Source of the DNA: Gammaproteobacteria bacterium | GTDB taxonomy: Bacteria > Pseudomonadota > Gammaproteobacteria > Steroidobacterales > Steroidobacteraceae | Assembly (NCBI GenBank): GCA_025350055.1 | Contig: JANXYK010000009.1 | Coordinates: 18,302-82,301 of the forward strand | DNA: 64,000 bases | Direction: 5' to 3' | Part shown: one piece after another, positions 32,403-41,766 of the stretch | Layout: each line of letters starts with the position of its first letter | Position numbering within the stretch: the first letter of the stretch is position 1 | Made by a program: the position numbers and the translations under genes | The notes under the pieces: generated by a model | Databases searched by the model: none | What the model saw: only the letters and a program-made list of their open reading frames with translations | What the model was told of the DNA's origin: nothing

Positions 32403-32434
32403 GCGCACAAAGGCCGCGCGCCCGATTCAGTAGC

Positions 32435-33130
32435 TCAGGTAGCCCGCAGCTGGCCCTGATCCAGCTCCAGCACGCGATCCATGCGCGCCGCAAGCCGCAC
32501 ATCGTGCGTGACCACCACGAGGCTGGTGCCCAGCTCTCGATTGAGCTCCAGCATCAATGCGAACACCTGCTCGGCATTGCGGCCATCGAGATTGCCAGTG
32601 GGCTCATCGGCCAGCACCAGGCGCGGCCCGGTCACCAGCGCGCGTGCCACTGCCGCACGCTGGCGCTCGCCGCCCGAGAGCTGAGGCGGACGATGGCGCA
32701 GCCGCTCGCCCAGGCCCACGCGCTTGAGCAGCGCCGTAGCGCGCAGCGCGGCCTCCCCGGCCGGCATGCGTCGCACCAGCAGTGGCATGGCGACATTCTC
32801 CAGCGCGGAGAACTCCACCAGCAGGTGATGGAACTGGTACACGAAGCCGATGGTGCGGTTGCGCAGCTGCCCGCGCTCGGGCTCGCTGAGCGTCTGCATG
32901 TCGCGCCCTTCGATCGCGACACTGCCGGCATCGGGCCGATCGAGTCCGCCCAGGATCTGCAGCAGTGTGCTCTTGCCCGAACCCGATGCGCCGATGATCC
33001 CCAGTCGCTCGCCCGCGCGTACTTCGAGATCGAGCCCGCGCAGTACCTCGAGCTTCGAACTGCCTTCGGTGAAGCCGCGCACCACACCGCGCGCCGCCAG
33101 CACCGGTTCACTACTCGCACTGCTCGCCAT
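32435..33130 (-). CDS. lolD: Lipoprotein-releasing ABC transporter ATPase LolD
   Basis: LolD powers extraction of outer-membrane lipoproteins by LolCDE. The 231-residue ATPase has Walker A ([19 protein letters not shown]), signature [16 protein letters not shown], Walker B ([13 protein letters not shown]) and the MacB/LolD-type H-loop [10 protein letters not shown]. The start at 33130 has GAGGG six bases upstream. An in-frame ATG at 33145 that overlaps the stop of the preceding permease gene is the alternative. It is downstream of the two LolC/E genes in one operon. Confidence 0.94.
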   Translation of the reverse strand: MASSASSEPVLAARGVVRGFTEGSSKLEVLRGLDLEVRAGERLGIIGASGSGKSTLLQILGGLDRPDAGSVAIEGRDMQTLSEPERGQLRNRTIGFVYQFHHLLVEFSALENVAMPLLVRRMPAGEAALRATALLKRVGLGERLRHRPPQLSGGERQRAAVARALVTGPRLVLADEPTGNLDGRNAEQVFALMLELNRELGTSLVVVTHDVRLAARMDRVLELDQGQLRAT

Positions 33131-33137
33131 GTTGCCC

Positions 33138-34391
33138 TCAATCATGCCGCAAGGCCTCCGCTGGCTGGGTGCCGGCCGCGCGCCACGCAGGATACAGCGT
33201 TGCCAGGGCGCACAGCAGGAAGGAAACGCCGCACACCTGCAGCAGGTCGTGCCATTGCACGTAGGCGGGCAGGTCACTCATCAGATAGACCTTCGCATCC
33301 AGGAATTGCATGCCGCTGAGGCGCTCGAGCCCGTGCAGGAGGCTGTCGAGGTTGCGCGCCAGCAGGCAGCCGAGCGCCGCGCCCGCCAGGGTGCCGATCA
33401 ATCCGATCAACGCGCCCTGCACGCCGAAGATCGCGAGCACGTTGCGCGGCAGTGCGCCGAAGCTGCGCAGCGTGGCGATGGCGCGGCGCTTTTCCTTCAC
33501 CACCATCACCAGGGCCGAGACGATGTTGAAGGCCGCAACCATCACCAGCAGCGACAGCATCACGAACATGATGGTCTTGGTGGTCTGGATCGAGCGGAAG
33601 AAGGTGAGATGATCGCGGGTCCAGTCGGAGACGAGATAGCCACCACCCAATTGCACGGCCAGGTCGTGCACCACCTGCGGCGCCTTGAAGGGATCATGCA
33701 GCGCCAGGCGCAGTCCCGTGATGCCATCGTTCATGCGATAGACGCGCGCCACATCGCCCATGGCCGCCAGCGCCAGCGTGCTGTCGTATTCGTACATGCC
33801 CGAGTGGAACAGCCCGCTGACATGAAAGCGGCGCATCGTGGGCGCGAAGCCTGCCGGTGTCATGCTGCCCTGGGGCGCCATCAGCACCACGTCGTCGCCG
33901 GGCTTTGCGCCTAAGGCTTCGGCCAGCACATCGCCGAGGATCACGCGGAAGCTTCCCGCCGCCAGCGCGTCGATGCTGCCGCCTTCGATATGCTGCGCCA
34001 GACCCACGGCGCGGCGCTCCTGCTCGGGCAGCACGCCGCGAATCGCGCTGGCCATGCTGCGGGCGCCATGCACCAGCATTGCCTGCGCTTCGATGTACGG
34101 CACTGCGGCGATGATCTCGGGCCGCTGCTGGGCAACGCGCTGAGCATTGCGCCAGTCGGGCAATGGCCCCTGCAGGCCCATCAGCGTGGCATGTGAGGTG
34201 ACGCTCAGCATGCGCGTGCGCAGTTCGCGCTCGAATCCATTCATCACCGAGAGCACCACGATCAGCACTGCGACGCCGACGGTCAACCCGAGCATCGACA
34301 CCATCGAGATCAGCGACAGGAAGCCGCGCTTCTGGGTGGAACGCAGGTAGCGCGTACCGATCAGCCATTCGTAGGGAAGATTGCGCGCCAT
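33138..34391 (-). CDS. lolE: Lipoprotein-releasing permease, LolC/LolE family (second copy)
   Basis: The 417-residue protein has the FtsX/MacB topology: an N-terminal helix ([20 protein letters not shown]), a large periplasmic domain, and three C-terminal helices ([60 protein letters not shown]). The motif [20 protein letters not shown] is family-diagnostic. It is paralogous to the gene at 34402-35649. The LolE label follows gene order (C-E-D) and is less certain than family membership. Confidence 0.88.
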   Translation of the reverse strand: MARNLPYEWLIGTRYLRSTQKRGFLSLISMVSMLGLTVGVAVLIVVLSVMNGFERELRTRMLSVTSHATLMGLQGPLPDWRNAQRVAQQRPEIIAAVPYIEAQAMLVHGARSMASAIRGVLPEQERRAVGLAQHIEGGSIDALAAGSFRVILGDVLAEALGAKPGDDVVLMAPQGSMTPAGFAPTMRRFHVSGLFHSGMYEYDSTLALAAMGDVARVYRMNDGITGLRLALHDPFKAPQVVHDLAVQLGGGYLVSDWTRDHLTFFRSIQTTKTIMFVMLSLLVMVAAFNIVSALVMVVKEKRRAIATLRSFGALPRNVLAIFGVQGALIGLIGTLAGAALGCLLARNLDSLLHGLERLSGMQFLDAKVYLMSDLPAYVQWHDLLQVCGVSFLLCALATLYPAWRAAGTQPAEALRHD

Positions 34392-34401
34392 GTGCCGTTG
34401 C

Positions 34402-35649
34402 CTATTCGTAGCGCAGCGCCGCGGCTGGCGGCGTGGCGGCGGCGCGGCGCGCCGGATAGATCGTGGCCATCAGCGTCAGCAGCAGCGCGGCCGCGCTGAT
34501 CCACTGCACATCGCGTGCACGCAGTATCGAGGGGAAGCCGATGTCGTAGTAGACATCGGCATCGAAGACGCGGAAGTGGAACAGCCACTGCAGGAACGAG
34601 ACGATGCCATTGACGTAGTGCGCAAGCAGCACTCCCAGCCCCACGCCCACGGCGACACCCAGCCAGCCGATAACCAGGCCCTGCAGCATGAACACGCGCA
34701 GGATGCTGCCCGGCGTGGCGCCCAGCGTGCGCAGGATGGCGATGTCGGTGCGCTTGTCATTCACCACCATCACCAGCATGGCAACGATGTTGAAGGCCGC
34801 CACGGCCACGATCAGCAGCAGGATCAGCCCCGTCATGGTCTTCTCGATGCGGATCGCACGAAAGTAGCTGGCGTGATCTTCTGTCCAGTCACGCACCAGC
34901 ACGGCGCTGCCCGCGGCGGCACGCACGGCTGGCATGTAGTCGGGCGCGCGCAGCGCATCGACAAAGCGCAGGCGCAGCCCGCTGGCGCCCTCGGCCTGCG
35001 GCGCAAAGGCGCGCACATCGGCCAGCGCCGCCAGCGCCAGCGTGGAATCGTGATCCTGGATATCGGCCTCGAAGATGCCGGCGATCGTGAACTCGCGCAG
35101 CCGCGGCTCGGGCGGTGCATTGGCACTGGCCATCGGCACCAGGATCGTGACCTTGTCGCCCACCCCTACGCCCAGCCGCTCAGCGAGCACGGCGCCCAGG
35201 ATCAGCAATTGCGATCCGGGAGTGAGCGCACGCAGTTCGCCGCGCACCACCAGCGATTTGATGTCGGTGACCTCGCCTTCGGCCACCGGATCAATGCCGC
35301 GCAGGATCAGCGGCAGCATGTCGGGCTGACGCACCACCAGGCCCTGCAGGTCCATGTAGGGCGCCACGCCGGTCACGCCCGGCAACCCTCGCAATCGCTG
35401 CGCGAGGGCCCGCTCGTCGACGGCATCGGCAGGGCCTGCCGCCACGACCCGCGCGTGCGCACTCAGTGCCAGCAGCCGGTTACGCAACTCGCCTTCGAAG
35501 CCGTTCATCACCGACAGCACCACGATGAGCGCGGCCACGCCCAGGGCGACGCCAGCGAGCGACACCCAGGTGATGAATGACACGAAGAACTTGTGCTGCC
35601 GGGCGCGCACGTAGCGCAGCGCGACGAACAGGGACAGCGGCTGGAACAT
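34402..35649 (-). CDS. lolC: Lipoprotein-releasing permease, LolC/LolE family (first copy)
   Basis: The 415-residue permease starts MFQPLSLFVALRYVRARQHK, a typical LolC N-terminus, followed by FFVSFITWVSLAGVALGVAA and [21 protein letters not shown]-terminal helices are GLILLLIVAVAAFNIVAMLV, FMLQGLVIGWLGVAVGVGLG and ISAAALLLTLMATIYPARRA. It accepts outer-membrane lipoproteins with LolE and LolD and passes them to LolA (encoded at about 2 kb). It is first in the lolC-lolE-lolD operon, 10 bp before the second permease gene. Confidence 0.9.
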   Translation of the reverse strand: MFQPLSLFVALRYVRARQHKFFVSFITWVSLAGVALGVAALIVVLSVMNGFEGELRNRLLALSAHARVVAAGPADAVDERALAQRLRGLPGVTGVAPYMDLQGLVVRQPDMLPLILRGIDPVAEGEVTDIKSLVVRGELRALTPGSQLLILGAVLAERLGVGVGDKVTILVPMASANAPPEPRLREFTIAGIFEADIQDHDSTLALAALADVRAFAPQAEGASGLRLRFVDALRAPDYMPAVRAAAGSAVLVRDWTEDHASYFRAIRIEKTMTGLILLLIVAVAAFNIVAMLVMVVNDKRTDIAILRTLGATPGSILRVFMLQGLVIGWLGVAVGVGLGVLLAHYVNGIVSFLQWLFHFRVFDADVYYDIGFPSILRARDVQWISAAALLLTLMATIYPARRAAATPPAAALRYE

Positions 35650-35740
35650 CGGGCGGCGATTAGAACATGAGCCCGATGCGGACGGAAATCACAGTTCCGC
35701 CACCCAGGCGGCCCGCCGGGAGGGCCCGGGCGCTTCCCGG

Positions 35741-35749
35741 TGCTATGAT
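35741..35749 (+). promoter_or_regulatory. Putative extended -10 promoter
   Basis: TGC followed by TATGAT (35744-35749) forms an extended -10 element without a recognisable -35. It lies about 50 bp before the small secreted-protein gene at 35801 and would start transcription near 35756. Confidence 0.4.
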
Positions 35750-35800
35750 TTACGGATCGCGGCCACCGGGCCGCCTGCTGCGAATTCTAGGAGCCGGGCC

Positions 35801-36097
35801 ATGAAAACCAAGCTGTTGAGCCTGTCGCTGGCGCTGAGCGGCGTACTGGCAACCGCCACGGGCACCGTGGCCAGGGCCGAGACCGTCCTCGTCGAGGATC
35901 AGGTCATGGTGCGCGCCTCGAGCGTGGAACGCCCGGCACGTGGCATCACCATGGGCGCGGTCGAGGCCAAGTTCGGCGCACCGGCGAATCGTCACGCCGC
36001 CGTCGGCACGCCGCCGATCACACGCTGGGACTACGCCGGCTTCGTGGTGTATTTCGAGCACGAGCGCGTGATCGACGCGGTGGCCACCAGCCCCTGA
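35801..36097 (+). CDS. Small secreted protein of unknown function
   Basis: The 98-residue precursor has a Sec signal peptide (about 1-26, LLSLSLALSGVLATATGTVA then RAE). The mature part has the pattern GITMGAVEAKFGAPANRHAA followed by PPITRWDYAGFVVYFEHERV. This resembles the short beta-sheet repeat of SmpA/OmlA (BamE-like) domains, where G-M-x-x-x-x-V-x-x-x-x-G-x-P is typical. I do not recognise a named family with certainty. It is monocistronic with its own predicted promoter, between divergent lolC and the convergent haloperoxidase-like gene. Confidence 0.75.
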   Translation: MKTKLLSLSLALSGVLATATGTVARAETVLVEDQVMVRASSVERPARGITMGAVEAKFGAPANRHAAVGTPPITRWDYAGFVVYFEHERVIDAVATSP

Positions 36098-36110
36098 GAG
36101 CTCCGCAACG

Positions 36111-36146
36111 CACTGTGGCGGTGGCCTGCCGCCAGCCGCCACAGTG
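36111..36146. terminator. Hairpin between convergent genes (possible bidirectional terminator)
   Basis: CACTGTGGCGG (36111-36121) and CCGCCACAGTG (36136-36146) form a perfect 11-bp stem with a 14-nt loop. It lies between two convergent stop codons (36097 and 36163). There is no adjacent T run on either strand, so intrinsic termination is uncertain. Confidence 0.35.
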
Positions 36147-36162
36147 CCTCGCCACTGCACAA

Positions 36163-37434
36163 TCAATCGTGCAGATACGCCGCCGCCACGTAGTGACCGA
36201 CCTCGCGGCCCTGCTGCAATCCGACCACACAGGCGCGGCGGAAGTGAATACCGACCAGCATGCGCGAATAGGCATTCTCTCGCGCGGCCTCGAAGGCACT
36301 GTTGAAAGTGCGCGTCGGCGTCGCATCGGGACCGGCGATCGGCGCACTGATCGAGGTGTGCTGGAACGAGCGGTTCGGCCCGATCATCTCATCGAGTACC
36401 GCCGAGGCCGCGCCACCCGCGGCGGAATGTGCTGACGGGTAGTCAGGCACTGGTGGCGTGACGAAAGCCGGCTCCCAGTTCGGATCCTGCACCGTAAGCG
36501 TGTTGCCATCGGTGTCAGCCGCGCGAATGGCGGTGAGCGGTCGCCAGAAATTGTAGTAGAACTTCGACTCGACCGATGTGGCATAGGCGTCCGAGAGCGC
36601 CGCATTCAGCGCCGCATACAGACGCGCATGCTCCAGCAGCGACATGCCACCGGCCAGCTGATTGGCAATCCGGTTCCAGGCGAACGAGGAGTTCTCATAC
36701 CAATAGTAGGCAATTGCCGTCTGGTCAGAGGTGCGCGTGGTACTGCCGAGCGCACCCAGCACCTTGATCTCGTTCACGTCCATGCTGTACTCGAGCGACT
36801 GCAGCGATGAGTAGGGTCGGGGTGCGCGAAACTGCGCCGAGTTCTTCACGCCGAAGGTGCGCAGTTGCGACCAGCCCGCGCCGGCCACCACGTTGGTCGG
36901 CGGCGTGGCCTGGAAGTCACCGGGTTTGGTGCCAAACGTATAGGGCGCATTGAGCGCGGCGAACACATCCTCGCCGGCCCGGCTGGCGAGCATCGCGGCG
37001 GCCGCCGCCTGACCGATGGCGATGCCGCGATTCTCGGCGACGCCGTTGGGTATGGCGTTCAATTCGACGGCATACTGGGCTTCGAAGGGTGTGTTGGGGC
37101 CGACGAACTTGCCGAATTCAACCACCAGCACGTCATGCGCTGCCGCTGCCACGGCCGCATCCACGCTGACGCTTGCGCTGCCGCCAGCGCGCTGCGCGCT
37201 CTTCACGGCATTGAGCACGGCAATCTGCGTCATCGCATAGGCGCGCGCCTCGACGAAGGGCGGCAGTCCCGGGGCCGGCAGGCCCGCCGAGAAATCCGTC
37301 ATCGCCGTATTCCAGCGCTCGACGCTGTCGGAACCCGCGGCTGCGAGCACGCGCGGTGGCGCCAACACCATCAGGAATCCGAGTACTGCGAGTACAAAAC
37401 CAGTCATTCGATTTGAGCGGCGATCAGCAATCAT
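36163..37434 (-). CDS. Secreted vanadium-dependent haloperoxidase/PAP2-superfamily protein
   Basis: The 423-residue precursor has an N-terminal signal segment (about 10-32, GFVLAVLGFLMVLAPPRVLA). The three vanadate/phosphate-pocket motifs are present: K-x6-RP (KFYYNFWRPLTAIR), PSAH in place of PSGH (DYPSAHSAAGGAAS), and SR-x5-H (SRMLVGIHFRRA). The domain order matches the VCPO/acid phosphatase superfamily. The Asp usually found near the last His is not at the usual place. Halide oxidation versus phosphatase activity cannot be decided from motifs. ATG 37434 has AAGGGGAATGAC upstream, a good Shine-Dalgarno. Confidence 0.83.
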   Translation of the reverse strand: MIADRRSNRMTGFVLAVLGFLMVLAPPRVLAAAGSDSVERWNTAMTDFSAGLPAPGLPPFVEARAYAMTQIAVLNAVKSAQRAGGSASVSVDAAVAAAAHDVLVVEFGKFVGPNTPFEAQYAVELNAIPNGVAENRGIAIGQAAAAAMLASRAGEDVFAALNAPYTFGTKPGDFQATPPTNVVAGAGWSQLRTFGVKNSAQFRAPRPYSSLQSLEYSMDVNEIKVLGALGSTTRTSDQTAIAYYWYENSSFAWNRIANQLAGGMSLLEHARLYAALNAALSDAYATSVESKFYYNFWRPLTAIRAADTDGNTLTVQDPNWEPAFVTPPVPDYPSAHSAAGGAASAVLDEMIGPNRSFQHTSISAPIAGPDATPTRTFNSAFEAARENAYSRMLVGIHFRRACVVGLQQGREVGHYVAAAYLHD

Positions 37435-37573
37435 GTCATTCCCCTTGAATTGTGATGGATCCAGCAGGCAGCTCAGGCAGTCGTGCGCTGATATGCGCCT
37501 CAACCTCAGGGATCTGTAGTGACGCCGGGATTTATCCCACCCCGGCCCTGGGACTAGCCCTTAAACTGTGCGC

Positions 37574-40500
37574 ATGCCCGATCTGATCCGACCTGAACTG
37601 CCGGCGCCCGGCGCCACGGCGCTGGCCTGGCACGGCTTGCACGCCGGTGCGCGGGCCCTGGCGCTGGCCGAAGCGGTCAACGCGGATAAACGTCCCTGGG
37701 CAATGGTGGCCGCCGATGCGCGCGAGCTCGAGCGCCTGGCCGCGGAGCTGCGCTTCTATGGCGGGCCGCTGCTGCCAATCCTCACGCTGCCCGATTGGGA
37801 AATCCTGCCCTACGATCAGTTCTCGCCGCACGCCGACATCGTCTCCGAGCGACTGCGCACGCTCGAGCGCCTGCAGGGTTTCCGGCGCGGCATCCTGCTG
37901 CTGACGGCCGAGAGCCTGCTGGCGCGCCTGCCGCCGGTCAGCTACATCCACGCCCACAGCTTCGATCTGCAGCGCGGTGCGCCGTTGGCCATCGATCCTC
38001 TGCGTCAGCGCCTGGTGGCCGCCGGCTATGCCAGCGTCAGCCAGGTGCGCGGACCGGGCGAGTTTGCGTTGCGCGGTTCACTGTTCGATGTCTGGCCAAT
38101 GGGCATCGAGACGCCGGTGCGCGTCGATCTGCTCGATGAACACATCGATACGCTGCGGCGCTTCGATGCCGAGACCCAGCGTTCGCTCGACGCGATCGAT
38201 TCGCTGCGCCTGCTGCCGGCGCGCGAGCTGCCGCTCGATGCGGCCGCGGTGCGCGATTTCCGGCGCCGCTTCCGGCTGCGCTTCGAGGGCGATGCGGGGC
38301 GCATGAGCGTGTATCGCGGCGTCAGCGAAGGCCTTGCGCCGCCCGGCATCGAGTTCTATCTGCCACTGTTCTTCGAGTCGACCGCGAACCTGTTCGACTA
38401 CCTGCCGGGCGATCTGGTACTGGCCACCGACATCGATCTCGACGCCGCCATGCACGGCGCCTGGGAAGCGATCGGCGCGCGCCACGAGGAACATCGGCAC
38501 GATATCGAGCGCCCGTTGCTGGCTCCCGCGGAAGCATTCACGAGCCCGGAAGATCTGGCGGCCGCACTCGCGCGACATCCGCGCGTGCAGATCGAGCGCT
38601 TTGCCGCGGCCAGCGGCGAGGCCACGCCTGGCGCAGTGGCCAAGGCTGCGCCCACGAGTGAAGTGGCGACGCGCGGGGCCAGCCTGTTGCCGCGCGGCTT
38701 CAGGCTCGATGCGCGCGCCACACAGCCGCTCGCGCCGCTAGTCGAATTCCTCGATCAATATCCGGGGCGCGTACTGATCGCCGCCGATTCACCGGGCCGC
38801 CGCGAAGTGCTGAGCCAGATGCTGCAGCCGCACGGTCGCCTGCCACGCCAGCTGCCCGACTGGCAGGCCTTCGCCAGTGGTGACGCGCGCCTCGCGATCA
38901 CCGTGGCCGGCGAGGTCGACGGTTTGCAGCTTGCCGAACCCGCCTTGTTGCTGCTGACCGAATCGCAACTGTTCGGCAATCGCGCGCGCCAGGAGCGCCG
39001 GCGTCGCCGCGCGGCCGCGGACCCGGCCACGATTCTGCGCAATCTCCAGTCACTCGAACCGGGCTCGCCCGTGGTGCACGAGAACTACGGCGTGGGCCGT
39101 TACCTCGGCCTCGAGGTGATGGAGATCGGTGGCGACGTGGGCGAATTCCTGGTACTCGAATATCGCGACGGCGATCGCGTCTATGTACCGGTGCACGCGC
39201 TACACCTCGTCAACCGCTATACCGGTGGCGATCCTGCCGCCGCGCCACTGCACAAGCTCGGCACCGACCAGTGGGCCAAGGTACGCAAGCGTGCCGCCGA
39301 AGCGGTGCGCGACGTGGCTGCCGAGCTGCTGGATTTGTACGCGCGTCGCCAGGCGCAGGTGGCGCCGGCACTCGACGCTGGCGAGCTCGAGTACCAGACC
39401 TTCGCCAACGCCTTTCCCTTCGAGGAAACCGCCGACCAGGCCGAGGCGATCGCCAAAGTACGTGCCGATCTCGCGCGCCCGACGCCGATGGATCGCATCG
39501 TCTGCGGCGATGTGGGCTTCGGCAAGACGGAAGTCGCGATGCGCGCGGCTTTCATCGCGGTGCAGTCAGGCTGCCAGGTGATCGTGCTGGTGCCCACCAC
39601 GCTACTGGCCGAGCAGCACCTGCAGAGCTTCCGTGATCGTTTCGCCGACTGGCCGGTGCGCGTCGAGGCGCTGTCGCGCTTTCGCTCCGGCAAGGAGAGC
39701 AGCGCGGTGCTGGCCGGCTTCGAGAGCGGCCAGATCGACATCCTGGTGGCCACGCATCGCCTGCTGCACGCCGATGCGCGCGCGAAAAATCTGGGGCTGC
39801 TGATCATCGATGAGGAACATCGCTTCGGCGTGCGCGACAAGGAGCGACTGAAAACCCTGCGCGCCGCGGTGCACGTACTGACGCTCACGGCCACGCCGAT
39901 TCCGCGCACGCTGAACATGGCGCTCGGGGGCCTGCGCGAACTGTCGCTGATCAGCACCCCGCCGGCGGCGCGACTTGCGATCAAGACCTCGGTGTGCGAA
40001 TGGCACGGCCCCGCGGTGCGCGAAGCGGCGCTGCGCGAACTGCGGCGCGGCGGCCAGATCTACCTGGTGCACAATGAGATCCAGGGCATCGACAAGCTAG
40101 CGGCGGAATTCACGGCGCTGGTGCCCGAAGCGCAGGTGCGCATCGGCCACGGCCAGATGCGCGAACGCGATCTCGAACAGCTGATGGTCGATTTCCACCA
40201 TCGGCGTTTCAACGTACTGGTGTGCACCACCATCATCGAGAGCGGCATCGACGTGCCGACTGCCAACACGATCCTGATCAATCGCGCCGATCGACTGGGC
40301 CTCGCGCAGCTGCATCAGCTGCGCGGCCGCGTCGGCCGCTCGCATCACCGCGCCTATGCGTACCTGATCGTGCCCTCGCGGCGTGCGCTCACCGGCGATG
40401 CCGCCAAGCGCCTCGAGGCGATCGAATCGATGGAAGAGCTAGGCGCAGGTTTCCTGCTGGCCACGCACGACCTGGAGATCCGCGGCGCTGGTGAATTCCT

Positions 40501-41062
40501 CGGCGAGGAGCAGAGCGGCGAACTCACGCAGGTGGGGCTCAGCCTGTACCTCGACCTGCTCGAACAGGCGGTCAGCGCCATGCGCTCCGGCCGCACACCG
40601 ACGCTCGATCGGCCGTTGGCGGCACAGAGCGAAGTGGAACTGCGCGTGCCGGCGCTGCTTCCTGATGACTACGTGCCCGATGTGCATCTGCGCCTGGCGC
40701 TCTATCAGCGGCTCGGCGCCGCCTCTGCCAGTGAGCTCGCCGACATGTACGGCGAGCTGCTGGATCGCTTTGGGCCCTTGCCTGGCGCCGCCGACAACCT
40801 GCTCAAGCTCACGCAATTAAGATTGCGCGCCCGCGAACTGGGACTGCGACGCCTGGACCTGGGTCCGCAGGGTGGCAGCGTGCAGTTCGATGCGCAGCAT
40901 GGCGTCGATGCGGATGCGGTCATCCACCTGCTGCGCAATGAAGCGCGCCACTACCGCATGGATGGCCCCTCGAGGCTGCGCATCAGCCGCCCGCTCCCCG
41001 AGCCCGCCGAGCGACTGGCGTTTGCCGCCAAATTGCTGGAACGCCTCGCGCCCCGACGTTGA
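37574..41062 (+). CDS. mfd: Transcription-repair coupling factor
   Basis: Mfd displaces RNA polymerase stalled at DNA lesions and recruits UvrA. The protein of about 1162 residues has the UvrB-like N-terminal module (including LPDWEILPYDQFSPHADIVS), the RNAP-interacting CarD-like domain (EPGSPVVHENYGVGRYLGLE) and the RecG-like translocase with Walker A (CGDVGFGKTEVAMRAAF), DEEH (LIIDEEHRFGVRDKE) and helicase motifs TATPIPRTLNMAL. The C-terminal TRCF domain follows. GTG at 37568 two codons earlier is an alternative start. Confidence 0.95.
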   Translation: MPDLIRPELPAPGATALAWHGLHAGARALALAEAVNADKRPWAMVAADARELERLAAELRFYGGPLLPILTLPDWEILPYDQFSPHADIVSERLRTLERLQGFRRGILLLTAESLLARLPPVSYIHAHSFDLQRGAPLAIDPLRQRLVAAGYASVSQVRGPGEFALRGSLFDVWPMGIETPVRVDLLDEHIDTLRRFDAETQRSLDAIDSLRLLPARELPLDAAAVRDFRRRFRLRFEGDAGRMSVYRGVSEGLAPPGIEFYLPLFFESTANLFDYLPGDLVLATDIDLDAAMHGAWEAIGARHEEHRHDIERPLLAPAEAFTSPEDLAAALARHPRVQIERFAAASGEATPGAVAKAAPTSEVATRGASLLPRGFRLDARATQPLAPLVEFLDQYPGRVLIAADSPGRREVLSQMLQPHGRLPRQLPDWQAFASGDARLAITVAGEVDGLQLAEPALLLLTESQLFGNRARQERRRRRAAADPATILRNLQSLEPGSPVVHENYGVGRYLGLEVMEIGGDVGEFLVLEYRDGDRVYVPVHALHLVNRYTGGDPAAAPLHKLGTDQWAKVRKRAAEAVRDVAAELLDLYARRQAQVAPALDAGELEYQTFANAFPFEETADQAEAIAKVRADLARPTPMDRIVCGDVGFGKTEVAMRAAFIAVQSGCQVIVLVPTTLLAEQHLQSFRDRFADWPVRVEALSRFRSGKESSAVLAGFESGQIDILVATHRLLHADARAKNLGLLIIDEEHRFGVRDKERLKTLRAAVHVLTLTATPIPRTLNMALGGLRELSLISTPPAARLAIKTSVCEWHGPAVREAALRELRRGGQIYLVHNEIQGIDKLAAEFTALVPEAQVRIGHGQMRERDLEQLMVDFHHRRFNVLVCTTIIESGIDVPTANTILINRADRLGLAQLHQLRGRVGRSHHRAYAYLIVPSRRALTGDAAKRLEAIESMEELGAGFLLATHDLEIRGAGEFLGEEQSGELTQVGLSLYLDLLEQAVSAMRSGRTPTLDRPLAAQSEVELRVPALLPDDYVPDVHLRLALYQRLGAASASELADMYGELLDRFGPLPGAADNLLKLTQLRLRARELGLRRLDLGPQGGSVQFDAQHGVDADAVIHLLRNEARHYRMDGPSRLRISRPLPEPAERLAFAAKLLERLAPRR

Positions 41063-41132
41063 GGGGCAAAGACAGCGATGAGCTCTGGTTCTGAGGGACT
41101 TCGCCGGTTGCCCTGGCTGTTACCATAGGCGC

Positions 41133-41708
41133 ATGAAAACCCTGAGCCTGCTGGCCTGCCTGCCCCTGTTGCTGCTGGCGCCGCTGCCGGCACTGCCCGC
41201 TGCCGCTGCTGCCAACACCAATGCCTACCAGATCGAGGTCCTGATCTTTCGCGCCGTCGCACCGCCTGCCAACGAAGACCTGAGCAAACCGGCTGAAGGC
41301 CGCGGCTTCGGGGGCAGTGTCGCGAGCGGCATCGCGCCGCCAACGCTGGTGCGCAAGCTCGATGCCTCGCAGATGCAGCTTGGCGCCCAGGCTTCGCGCC
41401 TGCGCAACAGCGGTGCCTGGCAGGTGCTGGCGCATTCGGGCTGGATCCAGACGGCCACCGACTGGCCCAAGCATGTGGGCCTCGACCTTGCAGACCTGGG
41501 CCTGAGTGCGCCCGACCTGCGCGGCAGCATCTACCTGGAGCGCGGCCAGCAGTACCTGCATTTCGGCGTCGACCTGCACCTGGGCGGTGAGCCCGGCTGG
41601 TCGCTGAGCGAGCTGCGCAAGGTCAAATACAACGAGAAGAACTACTTCGACCACCCGGGTTTCGGGGTGATCGCGATCGTCAGCCCAGTGCGGCGCAGCG
41701 TTCCGTGA
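41133..41708 (+). CDS. CsiV-family periplasmic protein
   Basis: The 191-residue precursor has a signal peptide (about 1-27) and a mature domain starting NAYQIEVLIFRA. It contains LRNSGAWQVLAHSGWIQ, DLRGSIYLERGQQYLHFGVD and ELRKVKYNEKNYFDHPGFGV. These are the hallmarks of the CsiV/PF10972 family, first described as a peptidoglycan-binding protein in Vibrio. The location directly downstream of mfd is conserved in Pseudomonas and Shewanella. The molecular role here is inferred only from family. Confidence 0.82.
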   Translation: MKTLSLLACLPLLLLAPLPALPAAAAANTNAYQIEVLIFRAVAPPANEDLSKPAEGRGFGGSVASGIAPPTLVRKLDASQMQLGAQASRLRNSGAWQVLAHSGWIQTATDWPKHVGLDLADLGLSAPDLRGSIYLERGQQYLHFGVDLHLGGEPGWSLSELRKVKYNEKNYFDHPGFGVIAIVSPVRRSVP

Positions 41709-41766
41709 CGCATTTGGCAGCCGCTGCCGTGCAGAACGGCCTGCCTGGCGCCGATAACTGACTGCC

